Source: Arion vulgaris (lineage: Eukaryota; Mollusca; Gastropoda; Stylommatophora; Arionidae). From it: DNA of 64,000 nucleotides. Location: NCBI GenBank assembly GCA_020796225.1, contig CM036753.1:77055865-77119864 (forward strand), read 5' to 3'. Under the pieces are notes generated by a model. That model saw nothing but the letters and a program-made list of their open reading frames with translations, ran no database searches and was not told the DNA's origin. Of this stretch, positions 44,966 to 57,085 are shown piece after piece (the stretch's first letter is position 1; every line of letters starts with the position of its first letter). Made by a program: the position numbers and the translations under genes.

Positions 44966-46009
44966 CAAAGGCGTTGCTTGCAAATAGACAATACATTTTC
45001 AACGGGTTTTTTGGGGTGGGGAGAGGGGAAGAAGAGAGAGAACATTTTCAATCTGGCGAATTCACAGGCGAGTCCAACTTGTTCATGTGATTACTATTGA
45101 ACAAATTCTTCATGTGACACGGGTCAGATACTGCTAACAGACGCATATCTGTCCGGACATATCTCCTTTAGTTCTGGAACACATATTCTTTGTAGAACTT
45201 TGATATATTGTTGACAGTACATCGTGCCCAAACCGCCGACACCGTAATAACTTATGCGCCCGCCACTATAAAATCTGCTTGTGTGGGTGTTTCACGTACG
45301 GGTCATTGTGACAATCACAAACCTTTTCTCCCAGTTTACTTCAAACATAAACCAGTCAAAAAGGCACGTTTAGGATTAAGTATTAACACATTGGCGTTAC
45401 GGCGGTAGTAAGAAATAAACCAGTCAAAGAACACGTTTTGTAGCTCAGTAACAAAAACCTGGCAGCAGTGTGACCACAAAGGAAGAAGTAACACAGTGGC
45501 GTCATACGACCACTGTTTATGTCATTAAATATTGGTGCAATATTGCATTTCAATTTGAAGTATGGTCAAACCGACAAAAACAAAAGACTGTGTGACATAG
45601 ACAAAACGTGTGGAAAAAGTCATGCCAAAATAATGAGAATTGGGTGAGTGAAATAAATCCTACATTAACGCAACCACACAAATAATTAAATTAAAAAATA
45701 GCATCGCGGAAATGATGACAATGTTTAAAGGTTGGGGAGCGGGAAGAGCCGGACAGAGAAGAGGATAGTAGTGAAATGGAGAGACTGAATCAATGAACAG
45801 GAAATCTCATATCCTCACGTCTGTGTGTGTACCCAATCAATGCGGCCAGTGCCCATTGAGACAACATTCAAGCCGCAGACATGTGATCCATCTAATCTAC
45901 GACGACGTCTGCTTGTTTTTATCGATCGCAACTGAAATATTTCCTAGAGGAGGCGTGTGTTCATTATACTCAGCTCTTGATCTGTGTCTATAAAACCATG
46001 CATTCTTGG

Positions 46010-46545
46010 TCTGTGCTAAGTAGCAGCTCACTATGATGTGTACTAAGTAAGCAGATCACTATGATGTGTACCGAATAGCAGCTCACTATGATGTGTACCG
46101 AGTAAGCAGCTCACTATGATGTGTATACCTCACTTGATGTGTACAGTAGCAGCTCACTATGATGTGTACCGAGTAAGCAGATTGCTGCACTATATGATGT
46201 GTACCAGTAGCAGCTCACTATGATGTGTACAAGTAAGCAGATCACTATGATGTGTACCGAGTAGCAGTCACTATGATGTGTACCGAGTAGCAGCTCACTA
46301 TGATGTGTACTAAGTAAGCAGCTCACTAATGATGTGTACCGATAGCAGATCACTATGATGTGTACCAAGTAAGCAGATCACTATGATGTGTACCGAGTAG
46401 CAGCTCACTATGTGTACTAAGTAAGCAGATCACTATGATGTGTACCGAGTAGCGGCTCACTATGATGTGTACTAAGTAAGCAGCTCACTATGATGTGTAC
46501 TAAGTAAGCAGATCACTATGATGTGTAATGAGCAATAGATCACTA
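46010..46545 (+). repeat. ~27-29-bp minisatellite, about 18 units
   Basis: The unit is cactatgatgtgtaccgagt followed by agcagct. Two variants alternate: accgagtagcagctc and actaagtaagcagatc. Alternation approximates a higher-order dimer, with several irregular units. Confidence 0.95.
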
Positions 46546-46629
46546 TGACCAATAACACATCTAACAGACTGTCACAACCATTTATAGTTAACCATTTCAA
46601 GTTGTACTTTTTTGTACCTACAGACGCAT

Positions 46630-46980
46630 TTACTTTTTGCAATGTATATTATATTAGCAGTAAAATGGCTTGTAATGTATACTATATTAGCAGTATAATG
46701 ACTTTGTAATGTATACTATATTAGCAGTATAATGACTTTGTAATGTATACTATATTAGCAGTATAATGACTTTGTAATGTATACTATATTAGCAGTATAA
46801 TGACTTTGTAATGTATACTATATTAGCAGTATAATGACTTTGTAATGTATACTATATTAGCAGTATAATGACTTTGTAATGTATACTATATTAGCAGTAT
46901 AATGACTTTGTAATGTATACTATATTAGCAGTATAATGACTTTGTAATGTATACTATATTAGCAGTATAATGGCTTTGCG
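46630..46980 (+). repeat. 34-bp minisatellite, about 10 units
   Basis: The unit is gactttgtaatgtatactat followed by attagcagtataat. It is nearly uniform and separated from the previous array by about 85 bp of unrelated sequence. Its first and last units are diverged. Confidence 0.95.
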
Positions 46981-47726
46981 TCAAGTACAAAATACCGAGA
47001 GTCAGCATTATATCGGCACAGAGGGGCGAGAGAGTTAAAGGAAAAATGTTATACACAGATTGTTCAGAAAATGGCTATAATGATATTTCATGACAATGAT
47101 AGATTAACATAAAACGATTATATTTGTACACAGAGTAGATAACTATCGATGACAGATATAATAAATCACTAAAGTTCTCTAATAATTCGCCAATCTGATA
47201 CAGACACATACTAAATAACGCAAACAAGATACGACTGTTGTCCTGTGTCAAACATTCATGATTATTTATAGGATTGAAACTCGAGTACGGCAGGTGTACC
47301 CTTCTATCCCGTTATCTCGAATACGTGGTATCACACTGCATGACAAAATTATCGTCAAACACAAAGTCTGAAAGATATTGCCACATGAAATATGTAATAG
47401 CTCATTCACACCACGGTATAGATAACCAACGAATATACAATGTGATAAAATCAGAGTAATGTATGGTCAGAGCCAACTATAAACTTATGGGCCTTCGCAC
47501 TCTAGTAAGAATTATTGGAAATCAGACCATAACTACACCACGTGACCTCGCATTCCAGTATTGTTGTATACAGACGAATTCATTTTAAAATCAACACAAA
47601 ATCGAAGTTATATTATGCAACAAGTTAAGTTTAACAATAAGGAATATCAATATTTGTCACCAATAAATAACCATAGACCCACAGAATTGAGTAAAATTGC
47701 AAAAAAACTTGCAGTGTTCTATCAAA

Positions 47727-47895
<169 letters not shown>

Positions 47896-47984
47896 CAGCC
47901 TCTTGCTCTGATCTAGGTCAGGATTCCCGGTCAGTTGTCTGGCCTAGTTATCTAGAGTTGGCTGTGGTATGGTCAACCACTAGT

Positions 47985-48250
47985 AACAACTGTTATAAGA
48001 AAGAGAAGGAGGAGATATGTTGGGCATATTCTGAGAAGAAATAATCCAAGCATAACAAAGTATGCGTTGAAGTTGGAGGTAAAGGGTTCTATAAAGAAAG
48101 GACGCGCTAGGGTAGTCCTGAAGCGAACTTCACAAAGAGAAGCAAGAAATACTGGACTGAATTCTAGAGACGATATTGAACGAGTTGCATAGGTTAGAGC
48201 GGTATGTAGCCATTGCTTGTATGCCCTATGTAACGTATAATGATACGAGA
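47985..48250 (+). pseudogene. LINE 3' fragment
   Basis: Nucleotide-level relative of 21175-21470: a GTTGGGCATA(T/C)TCTGAGAAGAA core, then AAGTTGGAGG, GAAAGGACG, a GAGAAATA-like stretch and TTGCTTG..GTCC/CCTATGTAACG. Frames are broken. Confidence 0.6.
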
Positions 48251-48439
48251 GGGCCCCAAAATAATACAACGTAATAGTCTACGTAAACGACACTAACATG
48301 CTTCAAGAGCGCCAGATATCATGCCTAGTATGCACAAAATGATGATAAGAATTTTTAAAAATTAAGTGCCCTCGACGCGTATTTATTTATTCAAGAACTT
48401 AGAGAGTAGATCATTCCTTCCTTTCGTTCGCTTGAAATA

Positions 48440-48645
48440 TTGCCTATATATTCAATGTTGTCTCTTGTATAAACTTCACTGTCTTTTGTAACTCACACAG
48501 AGATCTGTGTAGTTTTCTGTCGAGTGTTGTTTCGTTAGGCCAGTGAGTTTGCCTCAGTGTGTCATATTCGGGGCAGTCTTGAAGTATGTGCTCTGCAGTC
48601 TGGTGTGCCTGTCCACATGGCTGAATTGCCAATCTTGAATTTTGT
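48440..48645 (-). pseudogene. LINE tail fragment (QTAEHILQDCP)
   Basis: The minus frame reads PCGQAHQTAEHILQDCPEYD, then TLRQTHWPNETTLDRKLH and ELQKTVKFIQET, then a stop. It has the same Cys-His tail as at 9026 and 59960. It is intact over about 60 codons and truncated upstream. Confidence 0.75.
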
Positions 48646-48744
48646 ATAAAGAGTAGATGAAATGGAAGAATATAACACAAGCAACGCAAACACACAATAT
48701 AGAGTAGAAACCAAAATATTCTGTTAATGTATAGGAATCTGGGA

Positions 48745-48865
48745 CATGAAGTGGAGCAAATTGACTAGTCATGGAAGACTGATGAGCAAAATGACTAGTC
48801 ATGGAAGACTGATGAGCAAAATGAATAGTCATGGAAGACTGATGAGCAAAATGAATAGTGTAGCA
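48745..48865 (+). repeat. ~30-bp minisatellite, locus 1 (4 units)
   Basis: The unit is agtcatggaagactgatgag followed by caaaatgact. The same unit recurs at 50595-50745. Confidence 0.9.
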
Positions 48866-48984
48866 GGGAATATGACACCATGTTTTCCCCTTGCTCCTTT
48901 TCAATTAACCAAAGGGTAACAATATACCTGGGCGGTGGAACATATCATTACAGACCAGATATGTTAGCAATGAGACTTCTTCTT

Positions 48985-49250
48985 AACTAGAAGATTTATG
49001 CCCTGTTTTCTTTCTCATGCAGCTAAGTTGAGGTTAATTGTATTCTTTTTTGGAACGTCTGGGTGAGTGTCCGGTCACAAATATAAATTTGGTGGGTTTT
49101 TCCTTAACTAGGTTTGAACTTATGCCCTGCCTTTCTTTCTCCTGCAGTCAACTTAGGGTTAATTGTATTCTTGTTTTCTAGAAATTCCATAGGTCACAAA
49201 TATCAAATTAGCTGGGATTTTCCCAACCAGCAACTAGATTTGACCGCGAG
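48985..49250 (+). repeat. Two-copy ~120-bp direct duplication
   Basis: ttatgccctg, tttctttctcatgcag, gttaattgtattctt and cacaaatat followed by gggttttccc-like sequence occur twice with about 15% difference. Confidence 0.7.
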
Positions 49251-49384
49251 AATTATATTCTAGGACAATGACTGATTTGGATACAAAGAAAATTAAAAAG
49301 AAAGACAGAAGAACAGAGAGGTACCCAGGAACAGGCAGTGTAGGTAGTCCCGAGACAGTAACAGACAGTTAATTGAGAGGAGGA

Positions 49385-49765
49385 AAGATTAACCAGTGCT
49401 TGGTAGTCTACAGATGGTGACCGCATTCAAGCTAACCAGTGCTTGTAGTCTACAGTTGGTGGTATCATTCAAGCTAACCAGTGCTTGGTAGTCTACAGAT
49501 AGTGACATCATTCAAGCTAACCAGTGCTTGGTAGTCTACAGATAGTGACATCATTCAAGCTAACCAGTGCTTGGTAGTCTACAGTTGGTGACATCATTCA
49601 AGCTAACCAGTGCTTGGTAGTCTACAGTTGGTGATATCATTCAAGCTAACCAGTGCTTGGTAGTCTACAGTTGGTGATATCATTCAAACTAACCAGTGCT
49701 TGGTAGTCTACAGTTGGTGATATCATTCAAGCTAACCAGTGCTTGGTAGTCTACAGTTGGTGACC
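49385..49765 (+). repeat. ~45-bp minisatellite, about 8 units
   Basis: The unit is taaccagtgcttggtagtct, acagttggtgatatcatt and caagc. Some units have atagtgacatc instead. The flanks share gatatcattcaagc with the edge of the locus at 50565. Confidence 0.95.
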
Positions 49766-50339
49766 ACGCCAGAACTTAGTATTATCAACAAGACAGCCCT
49801 GACGGTGTTGACTTTGACCTAAATAGAGAGACAGTTGCAACTAAAATAGAAAAAAAGACATAAACAGGAAATATTCAAGGCGGTTCGATCGAAAAGGAGA
49901 CATTTCAAATAAAAAGGGACATACTCAAGGACTTCTGAACAGAAACATTCATGTTCATATTTTGAAAGAAGAGATAAGTAGACCATAATATTTAATACGA
50001 TTATATTTACGGTTGTATTTTTGGATATAGAGGTGTCTTAATATGATGAGGTAATATACTTTATATATATTTGTTTTTCAGGAAGATTGGTTGTTTTAAA
50101 TTTAGATATGGAGAAAATTGACAAATGCTAAACAGAACCATAAATAATCAACTGATTTGCATGTTTATATATATGAATGTATATTTTTGTATTGAAATAA
50201 GCAAATGAATAAATAAAAGTTGAGAATCAGATTGATTCTCACATAGAGGTATAATATCTTTGACGGTCGTTTTAAATTGGATTATATTCTATGTTAGAGT
50301 GTGATAGTTGTCGAGTTAGTAGTGTTTATGTTGCAGTGA

Positions 50340-50600
50340 CGAAAGATAAAAGATAATAGGTCAGACCAGAAGCAGTAACTCAGATCATACTATTACATAA
50401 ATGGTGCAGTGACCGAGGATATTAGAGCCAAGTCATACTATTACATTATGGCGCCTGTGAACCAGAATTCGAACAGTAGCCAAGCTTAGACTATTACATA
50501 AATGTTGCCGTTGACCCAAGGATAGAACACAGGATTACAGTAGCCAAGCCTTGACGGCTACATTATGGTGATATCATTCAAGCCTTGACGGCTACAATAG
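50340..50600 (+). repeat. Degenerate ~55-60-bp repeat, 3-4 units
   Basis: Repeated blocks are catactattacataaatg, gcgcctgtgaaccagaa or ggtgcagtgaccgagg, and cagtagccaagc. The right end fuses into the 30-bp minisatellite through gatatcattcaagccttgac. Confidence 0.6.
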
Positions 50601-50745
50601 TCATGGAAGACTGATGAGCAAAATGACTAGTCATGGAAGACTGATGAGCAAAATGACTAGTCATGGAAGACTGATGAGCAAAATTACTAGTCATGGAAGA
50701 CTGATGAGCAAAATGACTAGTCATGGAAGACTGATGAGACATAAC
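50595..50745 (+). repeat. ~30-bp minisatellite, locus 2 (5 units)
   Basis: Same unit as 48745-48865, about 1.75 kb away in the same orientation. Confidence 0.95.
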
Positions 50746-50879
50746 TAGAAGATTAAAGAGATCCAACTTGCAGAATGACAATTAAACTTATAACAGAATG
50801 ACACATTTGCACACTAAAATGTTGCATTACAAAAGAAGATAAGCACCAAAATGGAGGAACGTAGATGTAGAGGTTAGAT

Positions 50880-52150
50880 ATGACGGGGGTCAAAGGCGCA
50901 AGGAAGCGGCGCGCCAGGATTAGAGAGATGACTAGTCCCCTGCTCTCACCTCCACGTGGTGACCCTGGTAACAGACAGTGGTTCCGGTCTGGCTAAGAGG
51001 GCAGGTACTGTGGGAGAGCTACTCTGGGGCAAGTAGAGATGCAAAGGTAGTCATGCTTGATGGGATCCGCCCGCAACACAGACGAGCGAACTCCCAGAGT
51101 GACTATTGATGCTCGCCTCTCCCGGACGTTGGGAAAAGCTAGAACGACACATGTGGAACCTCGCGGGGCGGAACTCGAAGCCCACGCATTCTCTCTCTTG
51201 GTGCATTTCTCTTGAGCCGATGAGAATGCCGGGTGATGAGTTGGGCCGCGCGTTGGTCCACATGGATCAAAAGTTCGAATCAAAACTTTCGAAGCGACGA
51301 TGACCCGCATGTGGCGAAATTCGGAGCCCAAGCATACTCTCTTTAGCCACCACTCTAGAGCCGATGAGTATGCTGAGTGCCGAGTTGAACCGCAAGCTGT
51401 GTCGAATATGTCAAAGCACTGGCCCCCATCACGGACATGGGGGCATGACCCAAAGCAATTAAAGAGACGTTGACCCGCGTGGGGCGAAATTCGGAGCCCA
51501 AGCATGCTCTCTCTTGTCGTACTCTCTTGAGCCAATGAGTGTGCTGGGCGATTAGATGAGTTGCACGTGGGCAACATGGGTCGAAGTCGCATAGCCCAGT
51601 AGGAATTGACGGAAATGGTGAGGTAGGCACCAGGGCAGAGCGAGCACGCACGCTGGCAAAGTCACAGTGGGCTCCATCGAGGGCAGGCCGGCAAGGGGTG
51701 TGCGTCCAACCCACATGAGTAGAACAACTGGAAAGCCCAGCAGAGGCAAAACCAGTGCAAGCGCGGCAGCGGTAGGCAGGGTGTGCGTCCCACCCAAATG
51801 CATAGAACAACTTGAAAGCCCAGCAGAGGTAAAGCCAGTGCGCGTCTCCACTCGCAGGGAACTACTGCTGCCTTGTACTCGATTGGGGACAAAGGCTAGC
51901 GGAGCAAACCGCAAACAAACCTGAACGGGCGGCAAACTAAGGTGTTCATTAAAACGACCGGTTTTGCTGGGCAGATAGCGTTCATAAGCCCGGGAGGGCA
52001 GGCCGTCTAAGGGTCGCTGCCCTGAAGAAAATAGCAACCCACTGCCTTGTGGGTTACGGCTGGGAACAGTCAAAGGCTAGCGGAGAGCGAACCGCACACA
52101 ATAGCTGGCTGAAATCGATCACCCCACCGTAGGATAAGCAATTGTGCTCA
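50880..52150. repeat. GC-rich mosaic with internal direct repeats, unclassified
   Basis: A sharp GC increase relative to its flanks. At least three imperfect ~170-bp units share GCGAAATTCGGAGCCCAAGC, ACTCTCT and GAGCCRATGAG (about 51160, 51305 and 51475). Two ~84-bp units share GTGTGCGTCC, AGAACAACT and GAAAGCCCAGCAGAGG (about 51697 and 51780). AAAGGCTAGCGGAG occurs at about 51888 and about 52070. Minus-strand frames of 199, 173 and 151 codons are open but overlap one another. They show repeat-derived composition and no recognised domain, so I do not call a gene. Confidence 0.6.
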
Positions 52151-53189
52151 AATAGGTGCTGAAGGTTGGTGCACGTACATTACGTTCTGTTTGGCAGTTT
52201 ATATATCACAATAAGAACGATAAAAACTAGCCTAGAACGATCGAAAGAAGAAGATATGACGTAGGAGATGACGCCACCAAGGGACGCGCTGACGGGTAAA
52301 GAAGCGACGCTAAACGCCAGACACAAGAAAGCGGCCATACTGGACGGACGTATGTAGAAGATAGTGACAAGAGCCCGAACAAGACGGTTGTGTCAAACTG
52401 ACAAGTAGTGGACGGAATAGCATTAGAGGTTGCATCGTAAAGTTTGCAATTATGACATCATGCTATCATTATATAGACTTTAATAGACAGATAAACTAAA
52501 CATGTAAATTAAAGAATCTATACTGTTTTAGAATAGCCATGACCGAAGGTACTGACAACTATGATGACTAGGTGGCGTTATAACCATAGTGTGTGATGAT
52601 AGACGAATGACTGATCGTGGGAAGTGAAAGAAATACACTAACATGTTCTTTTTGTGAGTTCTACACATCAATCTAGACTCTGCATGATACTCTCTCCTGG
52701 CCACACCAACAACCATAACGATTATCGTATGAAAGTTTACCCATGTTCTACTATGGTCGAATCCTACTAAGAAATTAACCTCGATCGAGACCATGATCGA
52801 AGTAATTGCTCACTTATGACCGGCACATCCTGGCAACCCCGTCAATGCTCATAATATGCAACACCATCCTACGCGGGTCGTCGTCAGAGACACCACTCTC
52901 GACAGACGTTCTGGCCGAAGGTATGGTGGCCACTCCATGTCGACCCAGCCAAACGTCTGATTAGTTAATCTATTCATCTTTATAATCATCTACATCTACG
53001 TATATTTCTATGAGAATGAATCTCCAATCCCTCACCAGTACATCATCACAGCGCTCACTCAACTACCAAAACCATTAGTGACGACCGCCAATCACTCTCT
53101 GTCCATAACAAACTACAACAGCCTATTACAACCTGTTCCATATCACAACTTTAAAAGCCTACCTCCACTCTCAGCCTACAACAGATTAA

Positions 53190-53345
53190 AGGACTGGAAG
53201 ACTGACGGACTGGAAGACTGACGGACTGGAAGACTACGGACTGGAAGACTGAAGAACTGGAAAATTGAAAAACTGGAAGATTAACAGACTGGAAGATTGA
53301 TGACATCTTGACTGTACGAATAAAGAAATTTGACTGGAAGATTGA
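53190..53345 (+). repeat. Short tandem array (ggactggaagactgac)
   Basis: About five to nine imperfect 15-17-bp units with decay to the right (gactggaagatt). Confidence 0.85.
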
Positions 53346-53761
53346 AGACATCTGAGTGGAAGCAGTAATGCGAAGAACACAAATTGACCACTTACCCACA
53401 ACGTCCTTTTCCATACAACACATCGACAATGATCTTTCCATTCTTATCTCCTTCACAACATGATTATGACCGTACATCGGTCTAGTAACCCAGATATTCG
53501 TATCTCACCTCGCTTGCTTACGACATCCGCCTGCTTTCATCTCTAATATAATATCGAATTCTAGACACACAAACTCTGGCACTATCTCTCTTGTACCATT
53601 TAAACCCCGGTTCTGGCATAGGCTCTCACCAACTCATGCCAAGTCTTGAAGTTTCATCCAAACTCTTCCGTATATCATTAGTATCTGCATACAAATATCT
53701 TTTTCCATGTATTTCTAGGCCTCTCTCTCTCTTTCGCTTTCCATGTGGGTTCCAGAATATG

Positions 53762-54185
53762 CGTCTACAACAACAGTTGATAGTGTATAGAAAACTGAAA
53801 CTGCCCATCTACAACAACAGTTGATAGTGTATAGAAAACTGAAACTGCCCATCTACAACAACAGTTGATAGTGTATAGAAAACTGAAACTGCATCTACAA
53901 CAACAGTTGATAGTGTATAGAAAACTGAAACTGCCCATCTACAACAACAGTTGATAGTGTATAGAAAACTGAAACTGCATCTACAACAACAGTTGATAGT
54001 GTATAGAAAACTGAAACTGCCCATCTACAACAACAGTTGATAGTGTATAGAAAACTGAAACTGCATCTACAACAACAGTTGATAGTGTATAGAAAACTGA
54101 AACTGCATCTACAACAACAGTTGATAGTGTATAGAAAACTGAAACTGCCCATCTACAACAACAGTTGATAGTGTATAGAAAACAA
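53762..54185 (+). repeat. 41/44-bp minisatellite, about 10 units
   Basis: The unit is tctacaacaacagttgatag, tgtatagaaaactgaaactg, with or without ccca. The 44-bp and 41-bp forms alternate irregularly. CAACAACAGTTG(A) inside each unit holds a CANNTG-type E-box (CAGTTG). Confidence 0.95.
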
Positions 54186-54509
54186 CATCTACAACAGTCG
54201 ATAGTTTCTAGAAAACTACATCTCTAACATCTATCATAAACATGTTACGTGATATGTGTGACCAAAGCGCACTTGTTTATTTAGTTCCTGGACTGAAAAT
54301 TGTCTTGTTTAGTTTTCGTGAGGAAATAGAAGATACAGGCAGACGTGACAGACGCTATCTTAGTTTAGCTTTTTTCAGTATACACTTTCAAAGGTCAATT
54401 TCATAACAAAGAGGATGACCTTCATACACGAGTGCCATCTGTGGAACAGAAGAATAAACAACCACGGTTTAAACTGCGATGTTCTTCCAGCAGGATGAGT
54501 AGGACAAAG

Positions 54510-54645
54510 GTTGGCACTTGTGCTCTCAATGAAATGCACACAACATACCCGTGCTCTAAATGAAATGCACCCAACATACCCGTGCTCTCAATGAAATGCA
54601 CCCAACATACCCGTGCTCTCAATGAAATACTCCCAACATACCAGG
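54510..54645 (+). repeat. ~36-bp tandem repeat, 4 units
   Basis: The unit is gtgctctcaatgaaatgcac followed by ccaacatacc. Confidence 0.9.
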
Positions 54646-54834
54646 AACCACTAAGCAAGAATCAATACAAGTTCTAGCGATGGATAATGATACATTGGTG
54701 AAAAATCAAATCTGCTGCATTGAAGTAGCCATCATGAAATCAAAGGCAATGGGAAACAATGTATGCAGAAAGCACAGTCAGATCGGAGTGTGTCAGCTAG
54801 CTACAGCGCATAATGTGAGCTGAATCAAGACACA

Positions 54835-55170
54835 ACACACGCAAGTGAAGTAGTATGGACATGTTACAGCACACGCAAGTGAAGGAATACGGACATGCTA
54901 CAGCACACGCAAGTGATGGAATACGGGCATGCTACAGCATACTCAAGTGAAGGAATACGGGCATGCTACAGCATACGCAAGTGAAGGAACACGGGCATGC
55001 TACAGCATACGCAAGTGAAGGAATACGGGCATGCTACAGCATACGCAAGTGAAGGAATACGGGCATGTTACAGCATACGCAAGTAAAGAAATACGGGCAT
55101 GCTACAGCACACGCAAGTGAAGGAATACGGGCATGCTACAGCACACGCACGTGAAGGAATACGGACATGC
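54835..55170 (+). repeat. ~34-bp minisatellite, about 10 units
   Basis: The unit is acagcatacgcaagtgaagg followed by aatacgggcatgct. Variants have cacacg and acatgtt. Confidence 0.95.
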
Positions 55171-55182
55171 TACAACTGTAAG

Positions 55183-55260
55183 AGCGTCTGTAGCTTAAGC
55201 GGTAGTGAGCTCAATCATAACCCAAGCGTACCTAGTTCAAACTATGCGGCATAGTAGAAT
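55183..55260 (+). repeat. tRNA-like SINE head (decayed)
   Basis: GTCTGTAGCTTAAGCGGTAG (A-box-like) and CCTAGTTCAAACT (B-box-like) are spaced as in a tRNA. Sequence on the minus strand near 61265-61325 resembles it (TAGTAGCTTAAGCAGTAG, CTGGTTCAAAGG). The arms do not pair well, so it is not a functional tRNA. Confidence 0.5.
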
Positions 55261-55345
55261 CCTGCCAAAGAGCAAAAATAACGATCACCCAAGTCACCAG
55301 AACAGCGCAAGACAAAAACAGGAAACCACGACACTGGGCAATCAG

Positions 55346-55346
<1 letters not shown>

Positions 55347-55434
<88 letters not shown>

Positions 55435-55436
55435 AA
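55347..55436 (+). repeat. (TA)n microsatellite
   Basis: About 88 bp of TA with two phase breaks. Confidence 0.95.
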
Positions 55437-56254
55437 ATGGAGAAGTGAACGAAACGAAGATTATGAACCCTCATAAGTCATAGCAAATGATTAAAAACCT
55501 AATTGGTATACAACTCTTAATTAACCACCTTGTGAATCGACATTTTTATATTATAGTTTGCCTAGCTCGTGGTGACTATATATTGAAATGCTTGTATACA
55601 CATCAAAACATGTACATCTTAATATTGTATACAAGTAGTAGATACGGTGACTAAGATGTGTGTTTGTCAGAAACCAAACAGATAAGTATACCACTTACAT
55701 TCAGCCTAAATGCTAGTTTCTAGGTAATATCTCCACACTATCTCTTGGGTCACGAATGTAAGTACAAAGTATTACTTACTATAAGCTTGATTTCTGATAC
55801 CAGTTGGTAAGTTGAGACTAAACCAAGCAGCTATAGGTTGTGATAAACAAACTCGATCTCCATACAATGTCGAATATATGATAACACAAGCAATAATCTC
55901 AACATCAGTATGACAATCTCACAGACTGGTTTATCTTAACAGTAAACAACATGCTGGTTCATGGTGCAATACTTTATCGCCAACTCTTTTCCATGATCCC
56001 GTGGACTCACCGGCTGGTACGATGTAACAGTCAAATTAAAAGTGCTACCAAAAAAAAAGCTAGTTAAGTGTAGTTGCTTATGAGTTCACTATACAAAGTT
56101 TGTGAAGTACTTCAAGAAATCTCGATAGTTAAGAGACAAAGAGGGTTAATTGGGTTGTATAAACAAGTAAGGACGATTGAGTTGTGTGTGTTGTGTGAAC
56201 AAGTACGGTTGAGTTAGGGTGTGTAGACAAGGATGGTTGAGTTGCGTTGCGTGT

Positions 56255-56410
56255 GAACAAGTAAAGATAGGTGGTTGACTTATGTGAGCAAGTAAAGAGG
56301 GGTGGTTCGCTTATGTGAGCACGTAAAGAGAGGTGGTTGGCTTATGTGAATAAGTAAAGAGGGGTGGTTGACTTATGTGAACAAGTAAAGAGAGATGGTT
56401 AGCTTATGTG
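56255..56410 (+). repeat. ~31-bp tandem repeat, 5 units
   Basis: The unit is gtaaagaggggtggttgact followed by tatgtgagcaa. It merges on the left into weaker ggttgagttg repeats. Confidence 0.9.
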
Positions 56411-56414
56411 AGCC

Positions 56415-57085
56415 AGTAAAGAGTAGTCACACAGACTATTTTAACAAGCACAAACTGTGGTAGCCACATAAACTATTTTAACAAGCACAAACTGTGGTAG
56501 CCACACAAACTATTTTAGCAAGCACAAACTGTGGTAGCCACACAAACTATTTTAACAAGCACAAACTGTGGTAGCCACACAGACTATTTTAACAACCACA
56601 AACTGTGGTAGCCACACAGACTATTTTAACAACCACAAACTGTGGTAGCCACACAAACTATTTTAGCAAGCACAAACTGTGGTAGCCACACAAACTATTT
56701 TAACAAGCACAAACTGTGGTAGCCACACAGACTATTTTAACAACCACAAACTGTGGTAGCCACACAGACTATTTTAACAACCACAAACTGTGGTAGCCAC
56801 ACAGACTATTTTAACAAGCACAAACTGTGGTAGCCACATAAACTATTTTAACAACCACAAACTGTGGTAGCCACACAAACTATTTTAGCAAGCACAAACT
56901 GTGGTAGCCACACAAACTATTTTAACAAGCACAAACTGTGGTAGCCACACAGACTATTTTAACAACCACAAACTGTGGTAGCCACACAGACTATTTTAAC
57001 AACCACAAACTGTGGTAGCCACACAAACTATTTTAACAAGCACAAACTGTGGTAGCCACACAAACTATTTTAACAACCACAAACT
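56415..57085 (+). repeat. 37-bp minisatellite with palindromic TGTGG(TAG)CCACA, about 18 units
   Basis: The unit is aaccacaaactgtggtagcc, acacagactattttaac. Each unit holds TGTGGTAGCCACA, a perfect palindrome around TAG. Most also hold ACCACAAACTGTGGT. Variants (caagcacaaac against caaccacaaac, cagac against caaac) come in a repeating order, which suggests a higher-order multi-unit period. Confidence 0.95.

Noticed and set aside
48745..50745. CRISPR-like array of 30-bp repeats
   Set aside because: Units are directly tandem without unique spacers, in an animal intron. These are minisatellites.
50993..52073. Calling genes for the 199-, 173- and 151-codon minus-strand frames
   Set aside because: They overlap in different frames of a GC-rich repeat block with few stops by composition, and no domain is recognised. 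Kept as a finding, not a gene.
51160..52100. Ribosomal RNA gene or fragment in the GC-rich block
   Set aside because: I could not recognise any conserved 18S or 28S stretch. A spacer origin remains possible.
55183..55260. Possible functional tRNA
   Set aside because: A- and B-box-like words are present, but the arms do not pair; it resembles a SINE head seen again near 61300.
56415..57085. CRISPR-like palindromic repeat array
   Set aside because: There are no spacers. Unit-to-unit variants are point changes of one 37-bp minisatellite.
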